In this document: positions 8,348 to 17,468 of the stretch, one piece after another | Numbering within the stretch: the stretch's first letter is position 1 | Layout: each line of letters starts with the position of its first letter | Origin: an uncultured beta proteobacterium | Lineage (GTDB): Bacteria > Pseudomonadota > Gammaproteobacteria > Burkholderiales > SG8-41 | DNA: 58,260 nucleotides | Direction: 5' to 3' | Assembly (NCBI GenBank): GCA_902825845.1 | Contig: CADECM010000010.1 | Span: 1-58,260, forward strand | The notes under the pieces: model-generated | Told to the model about the DNA's origin: nothing | Database searches by the model: none | The model's input: only the letters and a program-made list of their open reading frames with translations | Translations under genes and position numbers: made by a program

Positions 8348-8794
8348 ATGGCCGCCAGCGAAACCCGAAGTTACGACATCCGCGCGCGCTCCACCGACAC
8401 GCATGGCCGCGTGATGTGCAGCGTGCGCAACCATCATTTCATCATTGACGGCCCGGTGCAAAACGGCGCGCCGGGCGAGGAAGTCACGCCCGCCGAATTG
8501 TTCCTCACCGGTGTTGCCTCGTGCGGCGTGGAACTGGTGCAGGCGCTGGCCAAGACCGAAAACATGCCGCTGCGCGGCGTCGATGTCAGCATCACCGGCA
8601 TGCTCGACCGCGCCAATCCGGTACGCACCGACCTCACCGTGTTCAACGCGGTGCGCGTGAAATTCCAGCTCAGCGGCGTCAGCGCCGCCCAGGGCAACAC
8701 GCTGATCGATCGTTTCAAGGGCAGGTGACCACTCTACGGCAGCGTCGCGGTCGCGACGCCGGATGTAACCGTGGACGTGAGCATCGCGCCCTGA
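8348..8794 (+). CDS. OsmC-like peroxidase, candidate selenoprotein (in-frame UGA at 8726-8728)
   Basis: Read conventionally the gene stops at 8728 after 126 residues (FKGR). In the same frame the sequence continues PLYGSVAVATPDVTVDVSIA to a second stop at 8792-8794, giving 148 residues, the usual OsmC length. OsmC/Ohr peroxidases use two cysteines: the first is C59 here (GVASCGVEL), and the UGA is codon 127, exactly before PLYG, where the family has CP (Cys125 in E. coli OsmC). The missing residue is thus the second catalytic Cys, and a hairpin like a selenocysteine insertion element follows. Expected role: reduction of organic hydroperoxides in the cytoplasm. The alternative is a TGC-to-TGA nonsense mutation; no Sec machinery gene lies in this window to help decide. 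ATG 8348 follows AGGAGA. Confidence 0.7.
8742..8759 (+). promoter_or_regulatory. Candidate bacterial SECIS hairpin
   Basis: GCGTCGC / GCGACGC form a perfect 7-bp stem around the loop GGTC. The loop starts 20 nt after the UGA at 8726-8728. Bacterial SECIS models, as I recall them, ask for an apical loop 16-37 nt after the UGA with G among its first two bases; both hold, and the loop GGUC also occurs in the E. coli fdhF element. High local GC makes chance hairpins possible. Confidence 0.5.
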
Positions 8795-8822
8795 GATCCA
8801 ATGGTCGCACGCGCGGCACGTG

Positions 8823-10844
8823 TTACGGCCGCGCGGTCTTGCCTCCCTGCATCACATAATCCCAGAGCGCCGCGGCATCCGCGGCAATCTGCGGCAGGTC
8901 CTCCTTCAGCAACAGGCGCTGTTCCACCAGCGCGTTCGCTTCGTACGCCACGCGTTGCAGGTAGGCCTCGCGCGACGCGTAGCGTTCGGTCACCGAGGGA
9001 CGCGGATCGCCGCCGGCGGTTCGTTCTTCGCGCGTGCGTGCAAACGCGCGCATGCCGCCCGTGAGTTGCACCAGTTCGTGCGGCGCGCCAATCGCCGGCG
9101 AGCGCAGATTCCAGCCGCTATGTGTCGCGAGCGGCACCGCCAGCGCCGGCATGCGAATGCCGGGCAATTCGTTGCCGTCGTTGTCCAGCTGCGGCAGCAG
9201 CACCACATGGGGCTTGCCCACTTTCGGCGGCACGATGCCGGGAACGCCGGGCATTTTTTCGCCAAAGTCCAGACGAAACACCGGCTGCGCGCCCTGCGGC
9301 ACATGGATGCCGCGCAGGCCCGCCAGATTCAACGCCGTGCGGTGTACCAGACTGCGCCCGGCCACGGTGGGATGGCGGCTCGGCGGCGGCTCGGTGCCAT
9401 TGCGCACCCATTGATCGAGCGCCACATACAACGCGCGCAGTGCGGGCCGGTAATCCAGCGGGTTGTGCGGCAACTGGCCGCGCCGCGCCGCCACCTCGCG
9501 CAGCGGCAGGCGCGCGGGCACATGCTGGGTGCCCGCAAACAGGTAGACACGGCTGCTGTCGGGAATGCGCATGTCGCCGCCGGCGAGCGTGGTGTGAATC
9601 GTGGACGCGCCGCTGCCCCAGTATTCCCACGACGAACTGGTATACAGAATCTTCGGCACCACCTTCGCCTGCGTGGCGCGCGCCAGCAACCCGCCGGATT
9701 CACCGGTTTCAGGGTCGTTCTGTTCGATATCGGTAAACGGGAACACGCGTGAGCCGGTGGTGCGCGACGGCTGCGCAAAGCGCTCGTTGAAGCCGCGCCG
9801 TGCGCCGCCGGCGATATGCACCATCATGCCATCGAACACCTGGCGGCCCGCGGTATCCGCGTTGAAGCCTTCGTACAAAAACTGCCGCAAAAACCGCCCG
9901 CTTTGCGAAATGCCGAACGCGTAGACGTGCGTGGCATGCACCAGCGCCGCCGCATCATGGCGCAGCCACGCGGCCAGATCACGCACACCGGCCATACCCA
10001 GACCGGCCACCTGCGGATTTTTGGCGCCGTAGGCAAACTGGTAAATCGCGCCGGGTACAAAACCGCCCTCGACCTGCACGCGCGTCGGATCAGCGATCGG
10101 CTTGCCGTCGCGCAGGCGCGCAAATGACCAGTGCTCGCGCGGAATCACGCGCGGCTGCTCGCGGCGCGACGGACTGATGGCCAGTGTGTTGGCGGCATCC
10201 TGCGGGTCCGCAACTGCATAGGGAATCGACGTGCGGTCGCCCAGCGACACATCCATCACACGCGAGGCCACGCTGAACTCGCCATACACCCTGCCGCTGA
10301 CACCCGGCACCACCGGTCCCGCGAGACGCAGCGTGCCCGGCGCATTCGACACCTGCGGCGGCAGGTCCTGCTGCCACCCGAGCCATACCAGCGTTACGCC
10401 CTGGCGCAGCAAAAAGTCATCACCGATGAAGGCTTCACTGCCGGCAGCCGCGGCGCGGTTGCCGCGATTCAGATATTCCAGAATGGTAGGGCGGCCGCGG
10501 TTCACCACATCGACTATCACCACGCCATTGGCGCGCGCGGCGATTTTGGGCCGCAGGATCGACACATCCGCGGAAAATTCCACCAGGCCCTGGGCGTTGC
10601 GCGGCGCCAGTTTGAGATCGACGACGCTGTCATTCCTGCTGTTCAGCGGATCAAGCGTGAAATGGGCGCGGCCCTGCAGCCATTCGTACACTCCCGCTTC
10701 GCCATGGCTGCGTCCTTCCAGTACGTCCGTGCGGGTGCTGACATCCACACGCACCACTTCCGCGATCGCCAACGATGCGGCCAAGGTGAATACGAGGGCG
10801 CCACAGCGCGCTGCCGCATTATATAAGTATTTGTTTCTAAACAT
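8823..10844 (-). CDS. Exported alpha/beta hydrolase domain protein
   Basis: 673 residues with an N-terminal signal peptide (hydrophobic stretch about residues 14-28). It resembles the large secreted or periplasmic alpha/beta hydrolase family of about 600-700 residues (Abhydrolase_10-like). The nucleophile elbow GISQSGRF is about residue 305, followed by an acidic DPETGESGG segment; a late histidine is in GTQHVPARL. The substrate is unknown, with an ester or lactone plausible. The first residues MFRNKYLYN are encoded by an AT-rich dispersed element (10824-10851), so the start region may have been remodelled. It stands alone and is convergent with the OsmC-like gene. Confidence 0.82.
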   Translation of the reverse strand: MFRNKYLYNAAARCGALVFTLAASLAIAEVVRVDVSTRTDVLEGRSHGEAGVYEWLQGRAHFTLDPLNSRNDSVVDLKLAPRNAQGLVEFSADVSILRPKIAARANGVVIVDVVNRGRPTILEYLNRGNRAAAAGSEAFIGDDFLLRQGVTLVWLGWQQDLPPQVSNAPGTLRLAGPVVPGVSGRVYGEFSVASRVMDVSLGDRTSIPYAVADPQDAANTLAISPSRREQPRVIPREHWSFARLRDGKPIADPTRVQVEGGFVPGAIYQFAYGAKNPQVAGLGMAGVRDLAAWLRHDAAALVHATHVYAFGISQSGRFLRQFLYEGFNADTAGRQVFDGMMVHIAGGARRGFNERFAQPSRTTGSRVFPFTDIEQNDPETGESGGLLARATQAKVVPKILYTSSSWEYWGSGASTIHTTLAGGDMRIPDSSRVYLFAGTQHVPARLPLREVAARRGQLPHNPLDYRPALRALYVALDQWVRNGTEPPPSRHPTVAGRSLVHRTALNLAGLRGIHVPQGAQPVFRLDFGEKMPGVPGIVPPKVGKPHVVLLPQLDNDGNELPGIRMPALAVPLATHSGWNLRSPAIGAPHELVQLTGGMRAFARTREERTAGGDPRPSVTERYASREAYLQRVAYEANALVEQRLLLKEDLPQIAADAAALWDYVMQGGKTARP

Positions 10845-10851
10845 TTTTTAT
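10824..10851 (+). repeat. AT-rich dispersed element, copy e (across a start codon)
   Basis: Plus-strand TAAGTATTTGTTTCTAAACA with a T-rich tail. It overlaps the start of the hydrolase on the minus strand (ATG at 10844) and supplies that protein's first residues. Confidence 0.6.
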
Positions 10852-10942
10852 CTTGAAGCCCACGTCAGTGATGCGGCAGACGATAGCATGGGTTGGTTTA
10901 CCGACGATTGCCTGCGCGCGACAAGCCCGGCACACTGACGGC

Positions 10943-11917
10943 ATGAAACGGGAAATTTTGTGCGTCGACGCCGCCGTGAACGTGTCACGCCATTATGGGC
11001 GACTGCGCTTGGCGCGATGCGTTTTCGGCATCTGTTTGCTGCTATCCAACCTCGCGCACGGCGCAGCCGCGATCGACGAAGGCCGCGCGGCCTACAGTGC
11101 CGGGGACTACGAAACCGCCATCCGGCACTGGCAGGCGCTGATTGAACGGGGCCGGCCCGAAGGACTGTTCTTCATGGGCGTGATGTACGCCGAGGGCAAG
11201 GGTGTGGAAAAGGATCAGGCCAGGGCCTTCGCGCTCTATAGCGAAGCCGCAGAAAAGGACTTCGCTCCCGCCCAATACAATCTGGCCAACCAGTACGCCA
11301 CTGGCGACGGCGTCGACAAGGATTTGCACAAAGCCGAACACTGGTGGACCAGGGCCGCGGAACGCGGCATCCTGCCGGCGCAGTTGAACCTCGGCAATAT
11401 GTACTATCACGGCGCGGCCGGCGAGAAAGACACTGCCCGCGCCAGAAAGTGGCTGACCCTCGCGGCGACGCGAGGCAGTGCCGAGGCCAAACAGACGCTG
11501 GCGAAACTGGATGCGGAAGACGGCACAGCGAGCCGCACGTCCGCCGCACCTGCCGCACCTGCAAGGGCGGCAACCGCCGATGCCCCGGCGCCCGGCGGAA
11601 TCAAGCGCGAAGCGTGGATATTGAATCAGCCCGCGCATCACTACACCATACAGATTCTGGCGGCCGGCACGGAAACGCAGGCGCGCGATTACATTCAGCA
11701 GCAGGATCTGGCGAGCCGCGTGGCCTATGCCGAATCCGCCGCGCCGGGCGCGCCATTATTCAGAATTTTTTACGGCAGCTATGAAACCCGCGAACTGGCG
11801 GAGAAGGCGCTTGCGGCACTGCCGCGGCCCATCACCGCCAATTCGCCCTGGGTCAGACGGTTTGCCGACGTGCACAAACTGACCGACCGCCGCCACGCCG
11901 CGCGCGGCGCGAACTGA
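10943..11917 (+). CDS. Exported Sel1-repeat protein with C-terminal SPOR domain
   Basis: 324 residues from ATG 10943. A hydrophobic segment with ARCVFGICLLLSNLAHG forms a signal peptide or anchor after a charged start. Residues about 60-170 hold Sel1-like repeats (GLFFMGVMYAEGKGV, YNLANQYATGDGVDKDL, LNLGNMYYHGAAGEKD). An Ala/Pro-rich linker leads to a SPOR domain (HHYTIQILAAGTETQA...FRIFYGSYETRELAEKAL), which binds denuded septal peptidoglycan in known cases. It probably acts as a periplasmic cell-envelope or division-associated scaffold. An in-frame ATG at 10853 exists, but the extra residues have no recognisable content. Confidence 0.85.
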   Translation: MKREILCVDAAVNVSRHYGRLRLARCVFGICLLLSNLAHGAAAIDEGRAAYSAGDYETAIRHWQALIERGRPEGLFFMGVMYAEGKGVEKDQARAFALYSEAAEKDFAPAQYNLANQYATGDGVDKDLHKAEHWWTRAAERGILPAQLNLGNMYYHGAAGEKDTARARKWLTLAATRGSAEAKQTLAKLDAEDGTASRTSAAPAAPARAATADAPAPGGIKREAWILNQPAHHYTIQILAAGTETQARDYIQQQDLASRVAYAESAAPGAPLFRIFYGSYETRELAEKALAALPRPITANSPWVRRFADVHKLTDRRHAARGAN

Positions 11918-11925
11918 GCCGGCGC

Positions 11926-12807
11926 TCAGGCCGCGGCGACTGCCTGCAGCGGCACGTCAATCGTGGTCACCCGGCGCAACTCGCGATGGTGGCGGGCATC
12001 ATCGAACGCGGTTGCGCGATGCATCGTCGCGAGGTTGTCCCAGATCACGAAATCGCCGTCGCGCCACTCGTGGCTGTAGACAAACCGGGGTTGCGTGGCG
12101 TGCTCCATCAGTTCCATCACGAACAGCAGTCCGTCGGCCACCGGCCAGTCGATAATGCGCGCGGCGTGCGAGGCCAGATACAGACACTTGCGGCCGGTGC
12201 GCGGATTGACGCGGGTGATCGGGTGTATGGCGCCCTTGAGTTTCTGTTTTTCTTCCGCCGAAAACTCGAAGCCGAGAATCTCGCGCGATCGCGTGATGGT
12301 GTGATGCACCCTGAGGCCTTCGAGGCTTTGCTTCCTGGCATCACTGAGCGCATCGTAGGCCGCACGCATGTCGGCAAATTCCGTATTGGCGTTGACCTTG
12401 GGAATCACCCGCGCCGACAACGTCGAGTAACGTCCGGCCGGATCCTGAAACGACGCATCGGTATGCCACAGGCGATTGCCGAGGCTGTAGGCGCGCTTGC
12501 GGTCGTCGGCCGCGAGAATCCTGCCGTCGTTGTCGACGTTGGAGATATCGGCAATCGCTTCATTGCCGAAGCGGTTCGCACCCAGTGCCGCCGCGCCCGG
12601 CTTGGCATGCAGCACGCCGTCGAAGCGCTGAGCAAAGGCCAGCTGCTCCGCATCGGTAAACGGTTGATTGCGAAACACCAGCACGCCGTACTCATCCATG
12701 CCGGCGCGCAGCTGTTCGAGCTCGGCACGATCGTGGCATTGCCGCAGATCGATCGGGCTCACTTCCGCACCGACATACGGATGCAGTTTGCGAAATCGTA
12801 TGGCCAT
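11926..12807 (-). CDS. TauD/TfdA-family Fe(II)/2-oxoglutarate dioxygenase
   Basis: 293 residues, normal length. The iron ligands are visible: HTD in LWHTDASF (H115, D117) and the distal histidine in TMHRATAF (about H264). An arginine-rich segment after the distal His fits 2-oxoglutarate binding. The family hydroxylates substrates such as taurine, phenoxyacetates or sulfate esters with release of CO2 and succinate. The substrate is not predictable. The next minus-strand gene upstream is a second, distantly related dioxygenase, separated by an AT-rich element. Confidence 0.88.
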   Translation of the reverse strand: MAIRFRKLHPYVGAEVSPIDLRQCHDRAELEQLRAGMDEYGVLVFRNQPFTDAEQLAFAQRFDGVLHAKPGAAALGANRFGNEAIADISNVDNDGRILAADDRKRAYSLGNRLWHTDASFQDPAGRYSTLSARVIPKVNANTEFADMRAAYDALSDARKQSLEGLRVHHTITRSREILGFEFSAEEKQKLKGAIHPITRVNPRTGRKCLYLASHAARIIDWPVADGLLFVMELMEHATQPRFVYSHEWRDGDFVIWDNLATMHRATAFDDARHHRELRRVTTIDVPLQAVAAA

Positions 12808-12816
12808 CGCGCCCCC

Positions 12817-12847
12817 CTTATTAAATATTGTTTAAAATCAATAGGTT
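12817..12847 (-). repeat. AT-rich dispersed element, copy f (between two dioxygenase genes)
   Basis: The minus strand reads CCTATTGATTTTAAACA with an A/T tail. It sits 10 bp before the start of the dioxygenase at 12807 and fills the 43-bp gap to the upstream gene. The first bases deviate from consensus; the TGATTTTAAACA core is intact. Confidence 0.5.
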
Positions 12848-12850
12848 GTA

Positions 12851-13906
12851 TTACGACGTCACTTGCGCTCGATGCACCGGAATGCCGCCGCGCCGCACCC
12901 AGGAATAGCGCGCGGCAAGCGCGTCGGCAAGCGGCCGGCGCTTCGCATCGTCCACCGCGATCCACATGCGCAGCAGATGCCGCTCGCGGCCCGGTTCGGG
13001 ATAATCCTCATAGGCCTCGCGCGCATGCAGCATGGTGTGATTGTTGACCAACTGAATGTCGCCTTCGTGAAAATCCATGCTCAGCATCAGTTCGGGCCGG
13101 TTGGCGATTTCCTGCACCATCAGCAAGGCCTCGCGCTGCTCCGCGGTCGGCGCGTACTGTGCGCCGTGGCGCGCCGCCGATTCGTAATACGGCAGACTGT
13201 TGATGCGCGCCGTCACCCGGCCGTCGCGTTCGCTGAACATGGGCAATGTGAACAAGGGCTTCTCGCCCTCGGGTTCTTCGCCGCGCCAGTCGATGTGAAA
13301 GTCGCCGTAAAGCGCCTGCAGCAGGTCGGGCCGCTCCTCGCGCAACACGTTGTGTATGGTCAGGGCGCTGGTGAGCTTGCTCGCGCCGCCGCGTTTCGCG
13401 GTGCGCAGACAGAACAAGGCCAGCAAATCCATCGGCAGCATGTCGGTATGAAAATCCATGCGCTGATTGGTTTGATAGGCACGCGCATTGGGGTCGGCCT
13501 GGGTGCGGCCTTCATCCCGCACATGGCCGAGCAGATGTCCGCGGCCATTTTGCGAAATCGGCACACCAAGGTGCGAACCCAAACCCCAATATAACAACTC
13601 GCATTCCTCGTCCGAATAGCGGCCACGCGGGATGCCACGCAGCAACTTGAACCCCATGCCATTTTCGACGTCGTTGAGAATGGCCTGAAGCCGTGTCGCC
13701 AACCGCGGCAACGGAAAGGCATGGGCGCCGAACGGTATGCGCGCACCCACGCGTTTGACCTGCGCCAGCGCAGCGTCCAGTTCCGCAAGCGCTTCGTCGT
13801 CAAAGCGGTGGATCCAGGATTCGTCGTGCTGGATTTGCGGACCGATCCAGGCACTGGGTTCGGTAATGATGGCGCGCGGCGATTCGGGCATGGCAGGACG
13901 ATGCAT
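12851..13906 (-). CDS. TauD/TfdA-like (clavaminate synthase-like) dioxygenase
   Basis: 351 residues; a start at Met6 (MPESPRAI) is equally possible. Iron ligands: HTD in DFHTDMLPMD (H153, D155) and a distal histidine in NNHTMLHAREA (about H295). The segment GMGFKLLRGIPRGRYSDEE and the length fit the subgroup annotated as TauD/TfdA-like proteins of unknown substrate, common in Burkholderiales. It is read first in a two-gene set with the dioxygenase at 11926-12807. Confidence 0.87.
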   Translation of the reverse strand: MHRPAMPESPRAIITEPSAWIGPQIQHDESWIHRFDDEALAELDAALAQVKRVGARIPFGAHAFPLPRLATRLQAILNDVENGMGFKLLRGIPRGRYSDEECELLYWGLGSHLGVPISQNGRGHLLGHVRDEGRTQADPNARAYQTNQRMDFHTDMLPMDLLALFCLRTAKRGGASKLTSALTIHNVLREERPDLLQALYGDFHIDWRGEEPEGEKPLFTLPMFSERDGRVTARINSLPYYESAARHGAQYAPTAEQREALLMVQEIANRPELMLSMDFHEGDIQLVNNHTMLHAREAYEDYPEPGRERHLLRMWIAVDDAKRRPLADALAARYSWVRRGGIPVHRAQVTS

Positions 13907-14128
13907 TCGATGGTGAGTGACACGCTATTTTAGCCAACTTGCGGCAGGCGCATGGTCCGCGCACGGCAACTCGCCTGATCGGAGGATAATAACGGTCGAA
14001 AATGAAGCATTGGACGCCTTGCGCCGTGGCGAGGTGTTACCCATGCTGTGCGCCACCGCGAATCGGTCCCCGTGGTCAACGCGCAAAAACCAATCTCAGC
14101 CATCGGGGCCGGAACGAAAGGTCGAATC

Positions 14129-15109
14129 ATGCCCGCCACCCGTCCGCCGTTGCTAACCGCCGCGCTGCTGGCCCTTGCATTGCCTGGCGCCGCTTGCGCA
14201 CAGTCCGCCGCAGGGGACTATCCCACGAAACCCGTGCGTATCGTCGCGCCCTTTCCGCCCGGCGGCAGCGTCGATACCGTGGCGCGACTGGTCGCCGCGC
14301 CTCTTGGCGCAAGCTTCGGCCAGACCTTCGTCATCGACAATCGCAGCGGCGCCTCCGGCAATATCGGCATGGAGATCGCCGCCAAGGCGCCGGGCGATGG
14401 CTATACGCTGGTGGTCAATACCATTCCAATGGTCACCAACAAATTTCTTTATGGCAATTCGTCTTATGAACTGGAGCGTGATTTCGCGCCGATATCGTTA
14501 TTGACTACGACCACGTCCGCGCTGGTGGTGCATCCGTCGCTGCCCGTCAAAACGGTGCGCGAACTCATCACCCTGGCGAACGCGCGCAGCACGCCGATCC
14601 GCTACGGCAGCGCCGGTGCCGGCACCAATCCGCATATCTCGGGAGAACTGTTCAACTACCTCGCAAAAACCAATATCGAGGTCATTCAGTTCAAGGGCGG
14701 CGGGCCATCGATGATCGCGTTGTTGTCAGGCGAAACTAATATGGGTTATCCCCCGCTGCCCAGTGCCATCGCACATTCGCGCGCGGGCCGTCTGCGCGCG
14801 CTCGGCGTCACCAGTTTGAAACGCGTGCCGCAATTGCCCGATGTTCCCACCATCGCCGAAACACTGCCCGGCTATGAATTCAGCACCTGGCAGGGCATGC
14901 TCGCGCCCCGAAACACCCCCGGTGCCATCATCGCCACGCTCTCTGCGCGCATCAAAAAGACGCTGAGCGCCGCCGATCAGATCAAACGTTTCAACGGCGC
15001 CGGCCTGGACATCGCCGCCAGCACACCGGATGAATTCGCCGTGCACCTCAAAAAAGAAACCTCGAAGTGGAGCAAGGTCATCAAGGAACGCGGCATGAAG
15101 GTCGAATAG
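14129..15109 (+). CDS. TctC/Bug-family periplasmic substrate-binding protein
   Basis: 326 residues from ATG 14129, just before a classic signal peptide (LLTAALLALALPGAACA). Family signatures: YPTKPVRIVAPFPPGGSVD, VIDNRSGASGNIG, KAPGDGYTLVV, DVPTIAE. Such receptors capture carboxylates for tripartite TctAB carriers or act as sensors. No TctA or TctB gene is in the window. It is convergent with a quinone-reductase-like gene and downstream of the two dioxygenases, which lie on the other strand. The ligand is unknown. Confidence 0.92.
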   Translation: MPATRPPLLTAALLALALPGAACAQSAAGDYPTKPVRIVAPFPPGGSVDTVARLVAAPLGASFGQTFVIDNRSGASGNIGMEIAAKAPGDGYTLVVNTIPMVTNKFLYGNSSYELERDFAPISLLTTTTSALVVHPSLPVKTVRELITLANARSTPIRYGSAGAGTNPHISGELFNYLAKTNIEVIQFKGGGPSMIALLSGETNMGYPPLPSAIAHSRAGRLRALGVTSLKRVPQLPDVPTIAETLPGYEFSTWQGMLAPRNTPGAIIATLSARIKKTLSAADQIKRFNGAGLDIAASTPDEFAVHLKKETSKWSKVIKERGMKVE

Positions 15110-15149
15110 CGGAGCACGCCGGCATCAACGGTGGCCTGCCGCCGTCGGC

Positions 15150-16139
15150 TCAATGCAGCACGTCCAGCAGAATCTTGCCGATATGTTCGCTGCTTTCCAT
15201 GCGCGCATGCGCGTCGCACGCCTTGGCCAGCGGCAACACCGAATCGATCACCGGCGTCACCTTCGCCAGATGCGGCCACACGAGCTCATTCAACTGGCGC
15301 ACGATGTCGACTTTCACCGCCAGGGCCGAGACGCGCAGTCCCGAGCCCGATACCATCGCGCGCTTGGCCATGATCGCGCTGAGCGGCACGCTGTACTCCT
15401 CGGTGCCACCCGAGCTGATATGAATCACGCGCCCATCCATCGCCAGTGCCTGCAGATTGCGCTTGGCATAGGCAGCGCCGGCCATGTCAAGAATCACATC
15501 GGCGCCATGTCCCTGCGTCACCTTTTCGACTTCCGCTACAAAATCCTGCTTGCGATAGTTGATCGCCGCCCGCGCGCCGATGCTCAGGCAAAACTCGCGC
15601 TTGGCATCATTGCCGACCGTTGTGACGACTTGCGCACCGATCAGACGCGCGAGCTTGATCGCACAGCTGCCGACACCGCTCGAGCCGCCGTGCACCAGCA
15701 GCCATTCGCCCGCCTTGAGCCGCCCCAGCATGAACACATTCAGCCACGCCGTCATCAGCGCTTCGGGCAAACCTGCCGCCATGCGCATGTCAAAGCCATC
15801 GGGAATGGGAAAGGTCACCTCCTGCAGCGCAAGGCAGTACTGCGCGTAGCCGCCGCCATTCACCAGCGCGCACACCTTATCCCCTGATTTCCAGCGTGTG
15901 ACGCCGGCGCCCGCTGCAACAACCTCACCCGCGACTTCCAGCCCGGGAATATCGGTCGCACCTTTTGGCCCGAAGCCGCGGCTGCGTTGGCCGCAATCGT
16001 GGCGGTTGATGCCGGCATACGCCACCTTGATCAGCACCTGCCCCGCCGCGGGCGCCGGCACCGGACGCGTGGCGGGTACCAGCACTTCGGGTCCACCGGC
16101 GCGGGTAATTTCAATGGCTTGCATGTTCTCGGGCAGCAT
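15150..16139 (-). CDS. Zinc-free MDR protein, NADPH:quinone reductase-like
   Basis: 329 residues from ATG 16139, chosen for GGAG six bases before it. Layout: GroES-like N-domain (IEITRAGGPEVLVPA, YAGINRHDCGQR), then an NAD(P)-binding Rossmann domain with LLVHGGSSGVGSCAIKLA. Cysteines of the catalytic and structural zinc sites are absent, as in quinone oxidoreductases and enoyl reductases. It probably reduces quinones or alpha,beta-unsaturated carbonyls with NADPH. It is convergent with the TctC gene at 14129. Confidence 0.9.
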   Translation of the reverse strand: MLPENMQAIEITRAGGPEVLVPATRPVPAPAAGQVLIKVAYAGINRHDCGQRSRGFGPKGATDIPGLEVAGEVVAAGAGVTRWKSGDKVCALVNGGGYAQYCLALQEVTFPIPDGFDMRMAAGLPEALMTAWLNVFMLGRLKAGEWLLVHGGSSGVGSCAIKLARLIGAQVVTTVGNDAKREFCLSIGARAAINYRKQDFVAEVEKVTQGHGADVILDMAGAAYAKRNLQALAMDGRVIHISSGGTEEYSVPLSAIMAKRAMVSGSGLRVSALAVKVDIVRQLNELVWPHLAKVTPVIDSVLPLAKACDAHARMESSEHIGKILLDVLH

Positions 16140-16214
16140 ACCTACTCCGTAAAAAAAACGATCGCGGCGATTGTAGAACAAAGCCGCGCCGCATTCATGA
16201 CATGGAAATACGTT

Positions 16215-17192
16215 TCACCGGGCCTTGATGCCGGTTTCCTTTACTGTCTTCGCCCACTTTGCCATTTCGCCGCGCAGATAGCTGCCGACATCGGCGGGCG
16301 ACATCGCCGTTGCCTCGGCGCCCAACTGGAAAAAGCGCTGCCGCACGTCCGGCATGGCCAGCACGGTGTTGGTCGCGGCATTCAACTGCGCAATAATGGC
16401 AGGTGCCGTACCGGCCGGCGCGTAGAGCGCGTTCCACTCGTAGATTTCGAAGCCGGGCACGCCGGACTCGGCAATGGTGGGAATCTGCGGCGCGGAGCGC
16501 GAGCGCTTTGAAGAGGTCAGCGCCACGCCCCGCAGCTTGCCGGCCTGCACGTGCGGCAGCGCGCTGGCAATGCTGCCGAAAAACAATTGCACTTGTCCGC
16601 CCAGCAGATCGGCATACACCGGGCCGCCGCCCTTGTACGGCACATGCACCATGCTGACCTTGGTCATGGACTGAAACAACTCGCCCGCCATGTGCGGCGC
16701 GCTGCCAAAACCCGATGAGGCATAGGTGACCCGTCCCGGCCGTGCCTTGGCCAGATCGATCAATTCGCGCGTGGTGGTGACCGGCAGCGAGGGATGCACC
16801 ACGATCATGTTCGGCGTGCGCATCAGCATCGCCACCGGCGCGAAATCCCGCAGCGGATGGTACGGCAGCTTGCGCAGCGCCGGATTAACGGCAAAAGCGC
16901 TTGCATCGTGCAACAGCGTGTGGCCGTCGGGCGTGCTCTTGGCCACGATGTCAGCGCCGATGATGCCGGAAGCGCCGCCACGGTTGTCGATTACGATCTG
17001 CTGCGCCAGCGCCTCGCCCACACGCGGCCAAAGGATGCGCGCGGTGTTGTCTGCGGCGCCGCCGGGCGGATAAGGCACCACCATGCGGATGGGCCGCGTT
17101 GGATAGGCGTGTGTCCACGTGGCTGCAAAAAACGCGTTCAACCCGACAAGTAGCGCGGCCAAAACGCTCATCCATCCCGTCCAATTTCTCAT
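16215..17192 (-). CDS. TctC/Bug-family periplasmic substrate-binding protein
   Basis: 325 residues from ATG 17192. Signal peptide: WMSVLAALLVGLNAFFA. Signatures: YPTRPIRMVVPYPPGGAAD, VIDNRGGASGIIG, KSTPDGHTLL, IPTIAESGVPGFE. The longer open frame to 17468 overlaps the tRNA-Ser region and is rejected as the start. No carrier subunits are nearby. It shares orientation with the MDR gene, which starts 75 bp downstream, so the two may be co-transcribed. The ligand is unknown. Confidence 0.92.
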   Translation of the reverse strand: MRNWTGWMSVLAALLVGLNAFFAATWTHAYPTRPIRMVVPYPPGGAADNTARILWPRVGEALAQQIVIDNRGGASGIIGADIVAKSTPDGHTLLHDASAFAVNPALRKLPYHPLRDFAPVAMLMRTPNMIVVHPSLPVTTTRELIDLAKARPGRVTYASSGFGSAPHMAGELFQSMTKVSMVHVPYKGGGPVYADLLGGQVQLFFGSIASALPHVQAGKLRGVALTSSKRSRSAPQIPTIAESGVPGFEIYEWNALYAPAGTAPAIIAQLNAATNTVLAMPDVRQRFFQLGAEATAMSPADVGSYLRGEMAKWAKTVKETGIKAR

Positions 17193-17286
17193 GAAGTCAC
17201 CGCGTGCGTGAAGCGCTGTCCGCTGGATTTCCGGCAGTATGCGCGTTACGCAGCGCAAATCCAGAGTCACATATGATTTTCCCGGA

Positions 17287-17311
17287 GCGCGGATTCTGCT
17301 AGAATCCGCGC
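17287..17311 (+). promoter_or_regulatory. Hairpin with embedded TAGAAT, probable tRNA promoter region
   Basis: Arms 17287-17297 and 17301-17311 are perfectly complementary over 11 bp with a 3-nt loop. TAGAAT at 17300-17305 is a good -10 box about 20 bp before the tRNA-like sequence; the -35 region (TTTTCC) is weak. It therefore looks like the original tRNA-Ser promoter, now followed first by the truncated copy. Confidence 0.45.
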
Positions 17312-17315
17312 CTCC

Positions 17316-17341
17316 GAAGAGGTGGCAGAGCGGTTGAATGT
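17316..17341 (+). pseudogene. Truncated tRNA-Ser (5' part only)
   Basis: GAGGTGGCAGAGCGGTTGAA matches the intact tRNA-Ser at 17469 except for one base. Similarity ends at the start of the anticodon arm, and no matching acceptor 3' strand or T arm follows. About 130 bp of other sequence separate it from the complete tRNA. It may be a leftover of unequal duplication or of integration into the tRNA gene. Confidence 0.7.
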
Positions 17342-17468
17342 GCTGTTCCCGACGATGTCGTCCGCCGTTTCGGACAATATTGCGGCAGTGGCTGACTTGC
17401 ACGGCAAGTTGAACCTTGCCAGCGGCGGTTGCAGCCAAAACCGCAGGTAGCACGCATGAGCAGGTCAC

